Origin: CAZPMO01 sp964587515
Lineage (GTDB): Bacteria > Pseudomonadota > Alphaproteobacteria > MPNO01
Reading direction: 5' to 3'
NCBI GenBank assembly: GCA_964587515.1
Contig: CAZPMO010000003.1
Location: forward strand, 1-64,000
DNA length: 64,000 bases
Made by a program: the position numbers and the translations under genes. Of the stretch, positions 53,643 to 62,800 are shown piece by piece; the stretch's first letter is position 1, and each line of letters begins with the position of its first letter. The notes under the pieces are model-generated. The model worked only from the letters and a program-made list of their open reading frames with translations, did not search any database and was not told where the DNA came from.

Positions 53643-55161
53643 CGAGCGTATGCAGCTCACGCCGCATCACCTTGCCGGTGCTGGTCTTCGGCAGGTCGGC
53701 GACGAACTGGACCTCGCGCGGCACCTTGTAGGCGGCAAGTTCGCCGCGGCAGAAGGCGATGATGTCGTCCGCGTCCCCGTCGGCGCCCTCCCTGAGCACG
53801 ATATAGGCCTTGGCGATCTCACCCTTGACCTCGTCGGTGCGCGGCCCGACGGCCACCAGGGCGACCGCGGGATGGGCGGCGATGACGCGCTCCAACTCAG
53901 CCGGATAAATATTGTAGCCCGCCGTCAGGATCATGTCCTTCTTGCGGTCGACGATGAAGATGTAGCCGTCCTCGTCCATGCTGGCGAGGTCGCCGGTGTG
54001 CAGCCAGCCGTCGTCCTCGATGTTCTCGGCGGTCGCGGCGTCGTTGCCGAAATAACCCTGCATCACGATCGGCCCGCGCGCCATCAGCTCGCCGACCTCG
54101 CCCGCCGGCATTGTGGTTTCGGCGTTGTCGACCGCCGCGATACGCATTTCCGTATAAGGCAATGCGATACCGATCGAGCCGTGGCGGTTGCGGCCGTAAA
54201 GCGGGTGGGTGGTGCCCAGCCCGGCGAGCTCGGTCATGCCCCAGAGCTCGATCAGCGGACAGTCGAACCGCGCCTCGACCTCCTCCATCTTGGCCACCGG
54301 CATGGTCTGGCCGCCGACGGTGCACCGGGTGAGAGAGGAAAGATCGGTCTCGTCCAGCTTGGCGTTATTGAGGAGATACATGTACATGGTCGGCACGCCC
54401 TCGAACATGGTCGCCCGATAGCGCTCGATGCTGTCGAGGATCTCGTCCTCGACGAACGCCGCGTGCAGCACCAGCGTCATGCCATAGAGCAAGGCGGCGT
54501 TCATGATCACGTTGCCGTAGACATGCGGGCACGGCAGCGCGGTGACCACCGTGTCGGCTTCGGTGCGGACATGCATCTGAGCGGTCATGGCGGCATTCAT
54601 CAGCACCGCCTCGTGCGACTGCATGGCGCCCTTGGGGTGGCCGGTGGTGCCCGAAGTATAGCAGATCGTCGACATGTCACCCGGCGCCCCGGAAACCACG
54701 TCGAACCCGGGGTCGTTATGGGCCAGCAGTTCTTGGAACGACCGCGCGCCGTGCGCGACATCGGCGTCGTCGAACAGCACGATCTCGGCGACGTCGGAGG
54801 TTTCCCTGACGCCCAGGATCGGCGCGCCCTTCTCGCCCGAGGCGAGGATCGCCTTGGCGCCGCAGTCGCGCACCACGAACTCGACCTCGGACGGCGTCAG
54901 CATGACGTTGATCGGATTGATCACCGCGCCGAGCTTGAGCACGCCGTGGTATCCCACCACCCATTCCCAGCGGTTGGCCGAATAGAGCGTGACGATGTCG
55001 CCCGCGCCGATGCCGAGCCCGGAAAGACCGCGGGCAAGCCGGTCGGAAAGATCGTCGAGTTCGGCGAACGAAAACTCGCGCCCCGCGAAGACCAGCGCCG
55101 TCTTATCGCCATAGAGCCGGGCCGCGCGCGGCAGCACCGCGCCGAGTGTGTCGAGCATCAT
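53629..55161 (-). CDS. acyl-CoA synthetase (AMP-dependent, class I adenylate-forming)
   Basis: This 510-residue adenylate-forming enzyme has the P-loop YTSGTTGHPKGAM, LWGMTELAG, the LHTGDLASMDEDGY motif, the hinge RKKDMILTAGYNIYP, and a C-terminal Lys in KTSTGKVMR. It activates a carboxylic acid to its CoA thioester in the cytoplasm. Length matches the medium/long-chain and aryl-CoA ligase group, and the substrate is not fixed by the sequence. It is the upstream gene of a two-gene operon with the MetE-like protein. Confidence 0.94.
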   Translation of the reverse strand: MMLDTLGAVLPRAARLYGDKTALVFAGREFSFAELDDLSDRLARGLSGLGIGAGDIVTLYSANRWEWVVGYHGVLKLGAVINPINVMLTPSEVEFVVRDCGAKAILASGEKGAPILGVRETSDVAEIVLFDDADVAHGARSFQELLAHNDPGFDVVSGAPGDMSTICYTSGTTGHPKGAMQSHEAVLMNAAMTAQMHVRTEADTVVTALPCPHVYGNVIMNAALLYGMTLVLHAAFVEDEILDSIERYRATMFEGVPTMYMYLLNNAKLDETDLSSLTRCTVGGQTMPVAKMEEVEARFDCPLIELWGMTELAGLGTTHPLYGRNRHGSIGIALPYTEMRIAAVDNAETTMPAGEVGELMARGPIVMQGYFGNDAATAENIEDDGWLHTGDLASMDEDGYIFIVDRKKDMILTAGYNIYPAELERVIAAHPAVALVAVGPRTDEVKGEIAKAYIVLREGADGDADDIIAFCRGELAAYKVPREVQFVADLPKTSTGKVMRRELHTLDARG

Positions 55162-55298
55162 CCCCAGCCCCTCCCATTGGTGATTACTTTCACTATAGCG
55201 CGGCGATGAGCGGCGAAACAGCCTTTGACATCTGACGGGTGAATAGCCTCCACGTGGCCCAAGGAAGAATTGTCATGTGTGGACGGTCCCTGTTAACG

Positions 55299-57053
55299 TC
55301 ACGCCGACACACCGGCTTTACGGAAACCGTCGACGATGCGGTCCCAATCGGCCGGGTTCCGGTAAGGCAGGACGCGGCCCTTGCGGTCGATGGAGTAGTC
55401 GGGGTTGACCTCGAGCAGGCGGGCCCATTCCTCCTTGGCTTCCGAAACAAGGCCGAGATGTCCATAGCAGGACACCAGCAGCCCCCGCGAGATATCGGTG
55501 TCGGGCTGGCGTCGAATTCGCCGTTTGAGAAGCGCGGCCGCTTCGTCGTAGTCGCCGGCGATGAAATGAGCGTGGGCGAGAAAGTGCAGCCAGATGGTCG
55601 GGAATTGCGGATCGAGCCGCATGGATTTAGCGAGATTTTCCATCGCCTCGGCGGATTGTCCCGCGAAACTCAGAATATAACCGCGCGTGGCGTAGACCTC
55701 GGCGTGATTGGGGGCCAGCGCGACGGCGGCGTTAATCGCCGACAGCGCGCCGTCGAGATTCTGCTTCCACAATTCGCCGAGCGCCAGCACCCAATGCCCC
55801 TGCGGATCGGCGGGCGCGATTTCGATCGCCTGCTTGGCGATCGAGATGCCGTGCTCCAGGGTCTCCTCGGTCGCGTCGTCCCAACCGTTGGTATAGGCGG
55901 TGAAAAGGGCGACGGACAGGCCCCAGTAAGCGGAGATCTGGTCGGGATCGAGCGCGATCGCTTGCTCGAATAACCCCTTCGCCTCGGCGTTTTCCTCGCG
56001 CGTATGGCTGTAAAGCAGGCTGCGGCCGCGCAGCGTGAGGTCGTAGGCTTCGATGTTGGTGGTCGCGGGATTGCCCAGCTGCGAGCGCTCCTCCAGGTCG
56101 AGCTCGACCTTTAGCGCATCGACGATCGTCCGCGTGATCTCGTCCTGGACCGCGAAAATGTCCTCCAGGTTCCGGTCATACCGCTCGGCCCAGAGATGGC
56201 CGCCGGTCGCGCCGTCGACCATCTGGGCGGTGATGCGAACCCGGTTGGCCGCCTTGCGCACGCTGCCTTCGAGGATGTAGCGGACGCCGAGTTCGCGGGC
56301 GACCTTGCGCACGTCCGGCGATGTTCCCTTGTAACTGAACGACGAGTTGCGGGCGATCACGAACAGACCGGATATCTTCGAAAGATCGGTGATGATGTCC
56401 TCGGAGATGCCGTCGGAGAAATATTCCTGCTCGGCGTCACCCGACATGTTGTCGAACGGCAGCACGGCGACCGACGGCCGATCCTCGGGCGGGGCGACGG
56501 CGGCGGTCTCGACGGACGCGCCCGATCCGACCCCGACGCGAAAGACGCGTATGGGCCTGGATATGTTTTTCACCGTCTGTTCGCCGAGATCGTCGAAATC
56601 GACGGACAGCTTGTTCGCGACCTGATCGTGGACCGCGCCCGAGACATAGATTTCGCCGGGCCCGCACAGCCCTTCGAGCCGCGCGGCGACGTTGACGCCA
56701 TCGCCGTGGATGTCGTCCCCCTCGACGATCACATCGCCGACATTGATGCCGACCCGGAAAACAATCTTGCGTTCCTCGGGCACGTCCTCATTGCGCGACG
56801 CTATCGCCGTTTGAATGGCCAGCGCGTTGCGCACCGCGTCCACGACGCTGGCGAACTCAACGAGCACGCCATCGCCGGCGGATTTCACGATGCGCCCGCC
56901 GTCGGCCGCGATGCGGGGATCTATGAGTTCGGTATGAAGGCCGCGAAGGCGCGCCCGCGTGTCTTCCTCGTCCTGTTCAATAAGGCGCGAGTAGCCGACC
57001 ACATCGGCAGCGAGAATCGCCGCGAGCCGTCTCTCGACGCGTTCCTCGGCCAT
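55299..57053 (-). CDS. class III adenylate/guanylate cyclase with TolB-like and TPR domains
   Basis: This 584-residue protein has an N-terminal cyclase domain (about 8-180) with metal Asp in AADVVGYSRL and VKSAGDGVLVEF and the Asn-Arg of NVAARLEGL. A TolB-type domain follows (PSVAVLPFDNMSGDAEQEYF, YILEGSVRKA), then TPR repeats to the C-terminus. This layout is common in alphaproteobacteria, which often carry many copies. It would make cAMP (Lys at the base-specificity site suggests ATP). It is a possible source of ligand for the cNMP-fold ferredoxin at 19046, but that is speculation. Confidence 0.93.
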   Translation of the reverse strand: MAEERVERRLAAILAADVVGYSRLIEQDEEDTRARLRGLHTELIDPRIAADGGRIVKSAGDGVLVEFASVVDAVRNALAIQTAIASRNEDVPEERKIVFRVGINVGDVIVEGDDIHGDGVNVAARLEGLCGPGEIYVSGAVHDQVANKLSVDFDDLGEQTVKNISRPIRVFRVGVGSGASVETAAVAPPEDRPSVAVLPFDNMSGDAEQEYFSDGISEDIITDLSKISGLFVIARNSSFSYKGTSPDVRKVARELGVRYILEGSVRKAANRVRITAQMVDGATGGHLWAERYDRNLEDIFAVQDEITRTIVDALKVELDLEERSQLGNPATTNIEAYDLTLRGRSLLYSHTREENAEAKGLFEQAIALDPDQISAYWGLSVALFTAYTNGWDDATEETLEHGISIAKQAIEIAPADPQGHWVLALGELWKQNLDGALSAINAAVALAPNHAEVYATRGYILSFAGQSAEAMENLAKSMRLDPQFPTIWLHFLAHAHFIAGDYDEAAALLKRRIRRQPDTDISRGLLVSCYGHLGLVSEAKEEWARLLEVNPDYSIDRKGRVLPYRNPADWDRIVDGFRKAGVSA

Positions 57054-57128
57054 GCAGGCGGTTCCTTCCCGGACGCGCGGTTGAGCCGGAATTCTATAAC
57101 GGTGTGTCCATTGAACTCAAATAGTGCT

Positions 57129-58073
57129 CTAGTCGAACAACGAAAGGTCGATGATGTCCCCCATCCGCAAATAGCCCGCGTCGATGGGGTGAAGATGGTC
57201 GTCGCAATCGTAGATGGGCAGCATCTGGGTCGGGTGATCCGGATCGCGGAGCGCCTTCTCGAAATCGATTACCGCGTCGAACGCGCCGCCATCGCGAATC
57301 CAGGCGTTGACCGCCACGCGCTTGGCTTCCCCTTCCGGCGTATAAAGACCGGGAAGGCCGGGCGGCGGATTCAAATCCTCGTTTTCGAACGTCAGCATGG
57401 TGCCGCCGATCCCCTGGTTCATGACCCCCATGGCGCGGCCGCCGCCGCGCTCGACGAGGCGGCGCGCGAGCTGGTTGGGCCAACGGGTATTCGCGTCGAC
57501 CCGGGAAATATTGCAATCGGTCAGGGAATCGCCGAGCGCCACGATTCCGCCGGTTCCGGCCGGTGCCAGCACATCGATGCCGCTGACGAACAGATACGCC
57601 TCCGTCGTCTCCTCGACCGGCAGGGCGGTGGTGGCGGTGTGGTCGCCGACGGTCGAAATATAGCTGGTCTGGCGGGAATTGCCGTGCCCGGTGATCTGGA
57701 AACTCTCCGGCAGGCTGCCGGGAAGATGGACGCTGACCGCCAGGTCGGCAAGCGGCGGCGCCTCGAGATCGACCGGATCGCTCACCACATGGGCGCCGGC
57801 GGCGATGACGGTCGACGGGGATCCGTTGAAAGTGAGCGCTCGATCGGAATCCGGCACGATATCGGCGCCCCGGTCGCGAAGCGCGATCCGCGCCGCGCCG
57901 ATGTCGAGCTTGTGTGTCCCGTAGGCGTTGGACAGGCGCACCCGCAGCGTCCCGCCGCCGATGCTTATGCGCGCGATCATGCGCACGGTCTGGCCGTCCA
58001 GCGCGATACCGTCCGCCACCGAAGGCGTGGTGCCCCAACTGCCGACCCAGCGCATGTTTTCCTGGCCCGCCAA
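57129..58073 (-). CDS. SGNH/GDSL hydrolase with an apparent internal deletion
   Basis: This 314-residue protein has an N-terminal beta-domain (WVGSWGTTPSV, GGTLRVRLSNAYGTH) and the SGNH block I ALGDSLTD with Ser183. The C-terminal block is DDHLHPIDAGY, which gives Asp and His. Members of this family are usually near 400 residues and have a GIND block between. Here NQGIGG runs into TPEGEAKRVAVNAW within about 25 residues, so block III and roughly 80 residues are absent. The oxyanion-hole Asn would be lost. Either the enzyme is inactive or the deletion is an assembly artefact. Confidence 0.82.
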   Translation of the reverse strand: MAGQENMRWVGSWGTTPSVADGIALDGQTVRMIARISIGGGTLRVRLSNAYGTHKLDIGAARIALRDRGADIVPDSDRALTFNGSPSTVIAAGAHVVSDPVDLEAPPLADLAVSVHLPGSLPESFQITGHGNSRQTSYISTVGDHTATTALPVEETTEAYLFVSGIDVLAPAGTGGIVALGDSLTDCNISRVDANTRWPNQLARRLVERGGGRAMGVMNQGIGGTMLTFENEDLNPPPGLPGLYTPEGEAKRVAVNAWIRDGGAFDAVIDFEKALRDPDHPTQMLPIYDCDDHLHPIDAGYLRMGDIIDLSLFD

Positions 58074-58122
58074 AGCCGATCCTCCGTTAATCCGGATTTA
58101 CATCATCATTCCCGCCGCCGCC

Positions 58123-58524
58123 TCAATCCACGCCCGCGCCCAGGAAAGCCACCGCTTCGATCTCGACCAGCAGTTCCGGCGTCGCCAGCGCGCTGACCTC
58201 GACCAGGGCGGAGGCGGGGAATTCGCCGGTGAAGAACTCGGCGCGGGCGCGCCACACCTCTTCGCGCTGGGTGATGTCGGTCACGAAGATATTGACCTTG
58301 ATGATATCGTTCATCTTGCCGCCGGCGGCCTCTATCAAATGGCGGATTTTCTCGAAGGTGCGGATCGACTGGTCGTACATGCTGCGGTCGCCGACCACGT
58401 TGCCCTGGAGGTCATGGGCCGTCATGCCGGAGATATAGACCTGGTCGCCGCATACCATGCAGTTGGACCAGGTTTCGGCGCGGGGCTCCTTTACATGCGG
58501 GCTCGAAACGGCTTTCATCTTCAT
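58123..58524 (-). CDS. RidA/YjgF family protein
   Basis: This 133-residue Rid-family protein has VYISGMTAHD in the N-terminal half, the INDIIKV-type segment MNDIIKVNIFVTD, and a C-terminal ELLVEIEAVAFLG. It is a different subfamily from the one at 7469. It probably deaminates or hydrolyses an imine intermediate. GGGAGAGC precedes tandem ATG codons at 58524; the longer frame from 58563 is less likely. It is divergent from the dehydrogenase at 58581. Confidence 0.88.
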   Translation of the reverse strand: MKMKAVSSPHVKEPRAETWSNCMVCGDQVYISGMTAHDLQGNVVGDRSMYDQSIRTFEKIRHLIEAAGGKMNDIIKVNIFVTDITQREEVWRARAEFFTGEFPASALVEVSALATPELLVEIEAVAFLGAGVD

Positions 58525-58580
58525 CTTCGCTCTCCCTGGCGCATCATAAATCCACCCGATCATACCCGACCGGAACCCAT

Positions 58581-59513
58581 ATGAAACCCGAGGCCCTGAT
58601 CCTGATGCCGCTGATCGAACGCTGGCATGATGAGCTAGCCGGCGAATTCCCCATCCATTACGCGGGGCCCGGCAGCGACCGCGCGGCGACAGTCGCGGCG
58701 GCGGCCGGCGCGCGGGCGGTGATCACCAACGGCACCACCGGGATCGACGCCGACACCATGGCCGCGCTGCCCGACCTCGAAATCATCTGCAGCTTCTCGG
58801 CCGGCTATGAAAAAGTCGATGTCGCCGCGGCGCGGGAATGCGGCGTCATCGTCACCCACGGCCCGGCGGTGAACGCCGCCAGCGCCGCCGACCTCGCCAT
58901 GGGTCTCCTGATCGCGGCCCAGCGCGGCATGGTCGGGCGCGATCGCCTGATGCGGGACGGTGTGTGGGCCGAGGCGCGCGCGCTTTCGCCCACGGTCACG
59001 GGCAAGCGGCTCGGCATCATCGGCCTCGGCGCGGTAGGCGGCGCGATCGCGCGCCGCGCCGAGGGTTTCGACATGGAGATCGCCTATCACAACCGCGCCC
59101 CGCGTGCGGGCGCCCCTTACCCCTATGCCGAGAGCCCGGTGGCGCTAGCCGAGCAGTCCGATTATCTGGTCGTCTCATGCCCCGGCGGCGCGGCGACGCG
59201 CCACATGATTGGCCGCGAGGTGCTGGCGGCGCTGGGGCCGGCCGGAGTTCTGGTCAATATCGCGCGCGGATCGGTGGTCGATACCGAGGCACTGGTCGCG
59301 GCGCTGCAGGGCGGCGTCATCGCGGGCGCGGCGCTGGATGTCTTTGAGGACGAACCCAGCGTGCCCGACGCGCTGACAGCGTTGGAAAACGTGGTGCTGT
59401 CACCCCATGTGGCGGGCTTCACGCCGGAAGCCTTCCGCGCCGGCTTCGAACTGGTGCGCGACAATCTGCGCGCCCATTTCGGGGGCAAGGAACCGCTCAC
59501 CCCGGTCCCGTGA
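58581..59513 (+). CDS. D-2-hydroxyacid dehydrogenase (NAD(P)-dependent)
   Basis: This 310-residue D-isomer-specific dehydrogenase has the NAD(P) motif IIGLGAVGGAIARRA. The catalytic triad is visible as Arg in NIARGSVVD, Glu in DVFEDEP and His in LSPHVAGFT. The HNRAPR stretch after the second strand is consistent with NADP preference. It resembles hydroxypyruvate/glyoxylate reductases. The stop converges with the CbiA-type gene 9 bases away. Confidence 0.92.
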   Translation: MKPEALILMPLIERWHDELAGEFPIHYAGPGSDRAATVAAAAGARAVITNGTTGIDADTMAALPDLEIICSFSAGYEKVDVAAARECGVIVTHGPAVNAASAADLAMGLLIAAQRGMVGRDRLMRDGVWAEARALSPTVTGKRLGIIGLGAVGGAIARRAEGFDMEIAYHNRAPRAGAPYPYAESPVALAEQSDYLVVSCPGGAATRHMIGREVLAALGPAGVLVNIARGSVVDTEALVAALQGGVIAGAALDVFEDEPSVPDALTALENVVLSPHVAGFTPEAFRAGFELVRDNLRAHFGGKEPLTPVP

Positions 59514-59522
59514 CGGGACGGC

Positions 59523-60824
59523 TCAGGCGCGGTCGATCAGATGGATGAACGAGCCGGCGACCGCGCCCCGGCGCAGTCCCGCCGCGCCGAGATCACCGCC
59601 GCGCGCGTCGCGAATTCGGAACAGTTTATCACCTTCGTCTTCGCGCAAGATCGTCGCGTAGTGGAATTCGTGGCCGCGAAACGCCGCCCCCGCCGCGCCC
59701 AGCGGCCCGTCGCCGATCAGTTCCGCCGCGCGGTAGCCGAGATGCAGCTTGCGCTCGGCGAACGAGGTCTCGACCGCCAGCAGACCAGCCATCTCATGGC
59801 GCGCGCCGTCGGCGTCGATCAGCCCCGCGCCCAGCACCATATAGCCGCCGCATTCGCCGAACACCGCCGCGCCGCGCGCCGTCGCCGCCCGCAGCCCATC
59901 CATGAACGCCCGGTTGGCGGCCAGCCTCGCCCCATGCAGTTCGGGATAGCCGCCCGGCAGATAGACCGCGCCCGCCGCCGCGTCCGGCGTCTCATCGGCG
60001 AGCGGCGAAAAGGGAACGATTTCCACGCCGTCACGCCACCACCCCTCCAGCACATGCGGATAGGCGAACCGGAAGGCGTCGTCCTGCGCGACCGCGATAC
60101 GCTGGGCAAGGGGCGGCAAAGCCGGGCCGGGATCGTTCGCCGGAAATTCCGCTTCGCGGGCGAGATCGCGCAGCCCCGCGATATCGAGATGTTCGGCCAC
60201 CGACGCCGCCATGCGATCCAGCAGATCCTCCAGACCATTTTGTTCGGAGGCCTGCACCAGCCCGAGATGACGCTCGGGCAGCGTCAACGACGCATCCCTG
60301 GGCAGGCAGCCGAGCACCGGGATATCGAGCGGCTTCATCGCGTCGGTGAGTATGTCGGCGTGGCGCGCGCCGCCGACCCGGTTGAACACCACCGCCGCGA
60401 TCTTCACATCGTCGCGGAAGCTGGCGAAGCCGTGGACCAGGGCGGCGGCGGACGCGCCCTGCGCCGCCGCGTCGACCAGAAGCACGATGGGCCAGCCGGT
60501 TCGCACGGCGATGTCGGCGGTCGACCCCTCGCCGCCAACGGTGCCGTCGAACAATCCCATCACGCCTTCGCCGACGATGAAATCGGCGTCATCGCCGAGA
60601 TCGCGCGCCAGCGCGGTGACGGTTTCGGGACGCATGGCCCAGCCGTCGAGGTTCACCGAGGCGCGGCCGCACGCCGCCGCATGAAACGCGGGATCGATGT
60701 AATCGGGGCCGATCTTGAACGGCGCGACGCGGAGGCCGGTATTACGAAGATGCCGCATCAGCTCCAGCGCCAATGTCGTCTTGCCGCTGCCCGAGGCGGG
60801 CGCGGCGATGATCACGCCGGGCAT
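59523..60824 (-). CDS. cbiA: cobyrinate a,c-diamide synthase (CbiA/CobB type)
   Basis: This 433-residue two-domain enzyme has the ATP site IIAAPASGSGKTTLALELMRH, the GEGVMGLFDGTVG loop and RVGGARHADIL. A C-terminal class I glutamine amidotransferase domain has the Cys nucleophile in FGECGGYMVLG and its His in GHEFHYA. It amidates the a and c side chains of cobyrinic (or hydrogenobyrinic) acid in B12 synthesis. The start at 60824 lies 1 base after the cobA stop, so they are co-transcribed. The long frame upstream is shadow. Confidence 0.92.
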   Translation of the reverse strand: MPGVIIAAPASGSGKTTLALELMRHLRNTGLRVAPFKIGPDYIDPAFHAAACGRASVNLDGWAMRPETVTALARDLGDDADFIVGEGVMGLFDGTVGGEGSTADIAVRTGWPIVLLVDAAAQGASAAALVHGFASFRDDVKIAAVVFNRVGGARHADILTDAMKPLDIPVLGCLPRDASLTLPERHLGLVQASEQNGLEDLLDRMAASVAEHLDIAGLRDLAREAEFPANDPGPALPPLAQRIAVAQDDAFRFAYPHVLEGWWRDGVEIVPFSPLADETPDAAAGAVYLPGGYPELHGARLAANRAFMDGLRAATARGAAVFGECGGYMVLGAGLIDADGARHEMAGLLAVETSFAERKLHLGYRAAELIGDGPLGAAGAAFRGHEFHYATILREDEGDKLFRIRDARGGDLGAAGLRRGAVAGSFIHLIDRA

Positions 60825-60825
60825 G

Positions 60826-61665
60826 TCAGCCCGCTTCCCGGTCCGCGCGCGCGCCCAGCGGATCGGCGTCGAGGATACGTCCGGACATGGCGCCCAGCCA
60901 GTCGAGCCCGGCGCGCAAACGCACCACATCACCCACCACCACCACCGCCGGCGGCGCGATGCCGGCGCGCTCCACATCACCCACGCAATCGCCGAGCGTG
61001 GTCTCCAGCACCATTTGCTCGGCGGTGGTCGCCTTGCTGATCACCGCGACCGGATCGGACGCGGCGCGGCCCTGCTCCAGCAGGCGGTCGCTGATTTCGC
61101 CGAGCCGGCGCAGCGCCATGTAGAACACGATCACCGGCGAGGCGCGCGAGACCGCTTGCCAGTCGATCCCTTCGGGCACGCCGCCGGCCGCGCCGTGACC
61201 GGTGATGAATGTCACCGCCGAATTGGTGTCGCGATGGGTCAGCGGGATGCCGGCCTGGGCCAGCGCGCCAATACCGGCGCTGATGCCGGGGATCACGCGG
61301 AACGGCACGCCGGCCGCGACCAGCGCGAGGCCTTCCTCGCCGCCGCGTCCGAACACGAACGGATCACCACCCTTCAGCCGCAGCACGCGCTTGCCCTCGC
61401 GCGCCAGGACCACGAGGCGGTTGGAAATATCGGGCTGGCTGGGCGACGGCCGCCCGCCGCGCTTGCCGGCATGTTCGAGGGTCGCGCCGTCGCCCGCCAG
61501 TGCAAGGATTTCCGGGCTTACCAGCGCGTCATGGACGATCACGTCGGCATGGCGCAGCCCGTTCAGCGCATGCAGGGTCAGGAGCCCGGGATCGCCCGGC
61601 CCGGCGCCGCCGAGCCACACCCATCCGGGCTCGAATTCGGGAAACTCGAAGGTCAGGCGATCCAT
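60826..61665 (-). CDS. cobA: uroporphyrinogen-III C-methyltransferase (SUMT)
   Basis: This 279-residue SAM-dependent tetrapyrrole methylase has the GAGPGDPGLLTLHAL start, VIVHDALVS, the RLKGGDPFVFGRGGEE motif and TFITGHGA. It makes precorrin-2 from uroporphyrinogen III by two methylations, the entry step of corrin synthesis. It has no fused siroheme synthase domains. It precedes cbiA on the same strand. Confidence 0.95.
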   Translation of the reverse strand: MDRLTFEFPEFEPGWVWLGGAGPGDPGLLTLHALNGLRHADVIVHDALVSPEILALAGDGATLEHAGKRGGRPSPSQPDISNRLVVLAREGKRVLRLKGGDPFVFGRGGEEGLALVAAGVPFRVIPGISAGIGALAQAGIPLTHRDTNSAVTFITGHGAAGGVPEGIDWQAVSRASPVIVFYMALRRLGEISDRLLEQGRAASDPVAVISKATTAEQMVLETTLGDCVGDVERAGIAPPAVVVVGDVVRLRAGLDWLGAMSGRILDADPLGARADREAG

Positions 61666-61730
61666 GACCGCCGGTGTACCACAGCCCCCCGACGCCGCCT
61701 AGCCGAGCGGCGCGCGCGGCGCCGCGCAAC

Positions 61731-62711
61731 TCAATCGAGGTCGAGATTGAACAGTTCGATGGCGTTGGTCCGCCCGATGCGGCGACGGTCGGCGTCGGAC
61801 AGCTCGGTGTTGTCGAACCATTGGGCGGCGGGCCCCATTTCCTCATAGGGGTAATCGACCGAAAACATCAGCCGCGCCGCGCCCATCTCGGTCAGCGCGC
61901 AATGGAACGGCGTGTCGTGGAACTGGCCGCTGGTGGTCATATGGAAGTTCTGGCGCAAATATTCGGAAACCTTCTTCGCCGCCGGATAGCGCTCCGGCAT
62001 ATGATCCATCAGATTATCGATCCGCCACATGTCGAACGGGAGGCGTTCGCCGAGATGGCCGAGCACGATCTGCAGGCGCGGGTATTCGTCGAACAGCCCC
62101 GATCCGATCAGCCGCAGCGCCTGGGTCGCGGTCTCGCTGCCGAAATCCCAGACCGGGCTGAAGAGCCAGCGGTGCCCTTCATAAGACGCCGTCTGCGATG
62201 GGATGGTGAGCCTTGGGTGCAGATAAAACGGCACCTCAAGTTCGGCCACCGTGGCCCAGAACGGCCGGAATTCGGGCAGATCGTAATAGACCGCCGAGTC
62301 CGCCACGTCCCGCTGGGTGAAACAGTTGGCCATCGCGCCCTTGAAGCCGAGCTCGGTAACGCAGCGGGTGAGCTCGCGCGCCGCCGCCTCGGGGTCCTGC
62401 ATGGGCAGCCCCGCGAAACCGGCGAAGCGGCCGGGGTTGTGGGCGACCTCGGCGGCCAAGGTGTCATTCGACCGGCGGGCGACTTCCACCGCCTCGGCCG
62501 GATCGAGAATGGCCTGCAAGGCCGGTGAGTTGAGCCCAAGGATGACGAATTCGATGCCGTTCTCGTCCATGCCCGCCAGCCGCTTGTCGCGGAACTCGAC
62601 CAGCAGGCCGCACAACTCGTCCCACCAGGCGCCCGCGCGGACCGGCTGACCGGCAATGGTCAACGTCTCCTCGACCGCCCAATGCTCCTCCAACGCAATC
62701 TTGCCGTCCAT
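61731..62711 (-). CDS. amidohydrolase family decarboxylase (resorcylate-decarboxylase-like)
   Basis: This 326-residue amidohydrolase-fold protein has the metal motif IALEEHWA (Glu-X-His), PFYLHPRLT, ILGHLGERLPF and SVDYPYEE. These are the ligand and catalytic positions of gamma-resorcylate and related non-oxidative decarboxylases and aminocarboxymuconate-semialdehyde decarboxylase. It would release CO2 from a hydroxybenzoate or muconate-type acid, or the reverse. It lies among cobalamin genes without an obvious link and fits the aromatic catabolism seen elsewhere in the window. Confidence 0.88.
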   Translation of the reverse strand: MDGKIALEEHWAVEETLTIAGQPVRAGAWWDELCGLLVEFRDKRLAGMDENGIEFVILGLNSPALQAILDPAEAVEVARRSNDTLAAEVAHNPGRFAGFAGLPMQDPEAAARELTRCVTELGFKGAMANCFTQRDVADSAVYYDLPEFRPFWATVAELEVPFYLHPRLTIPSQTASYEGHRWLFSPVWDFGSETATQALRLIGSGLFDEYPRLQIVLGHLGERLPFDMWRIDNLMDHMPERYPAAKKVSEYLRQNFHMTTSGQFHDTPFHCALTEMGAARLMFSVDYPYEEMGPAAQWFDNTELSDADRRRIGRTNAIELFNLDLD

Positions 62712-62800
62712 GTCGCGAACCCTCCCTCGGTCGTTGCCGCCGACAGCCTAGGCAATTTCCGCCGCGATGACAGCAGAAGTTTGGAGAGGGGGAGCCATGG

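Noticed and set aside
53596..55209. A long + strand frame opposite the acyl-CoA synthetase
   Set aside because: Shadow frame; the minus strand encodes all adenylate-forming motifs, and the + product has none.
56196..58196. A 666-codon + strand frame opposite the cyclase and SGNH genes
   Set aside because: It spans two genes and the space between them on the other strand, and has no recognisable domain or ribosome-binding site.
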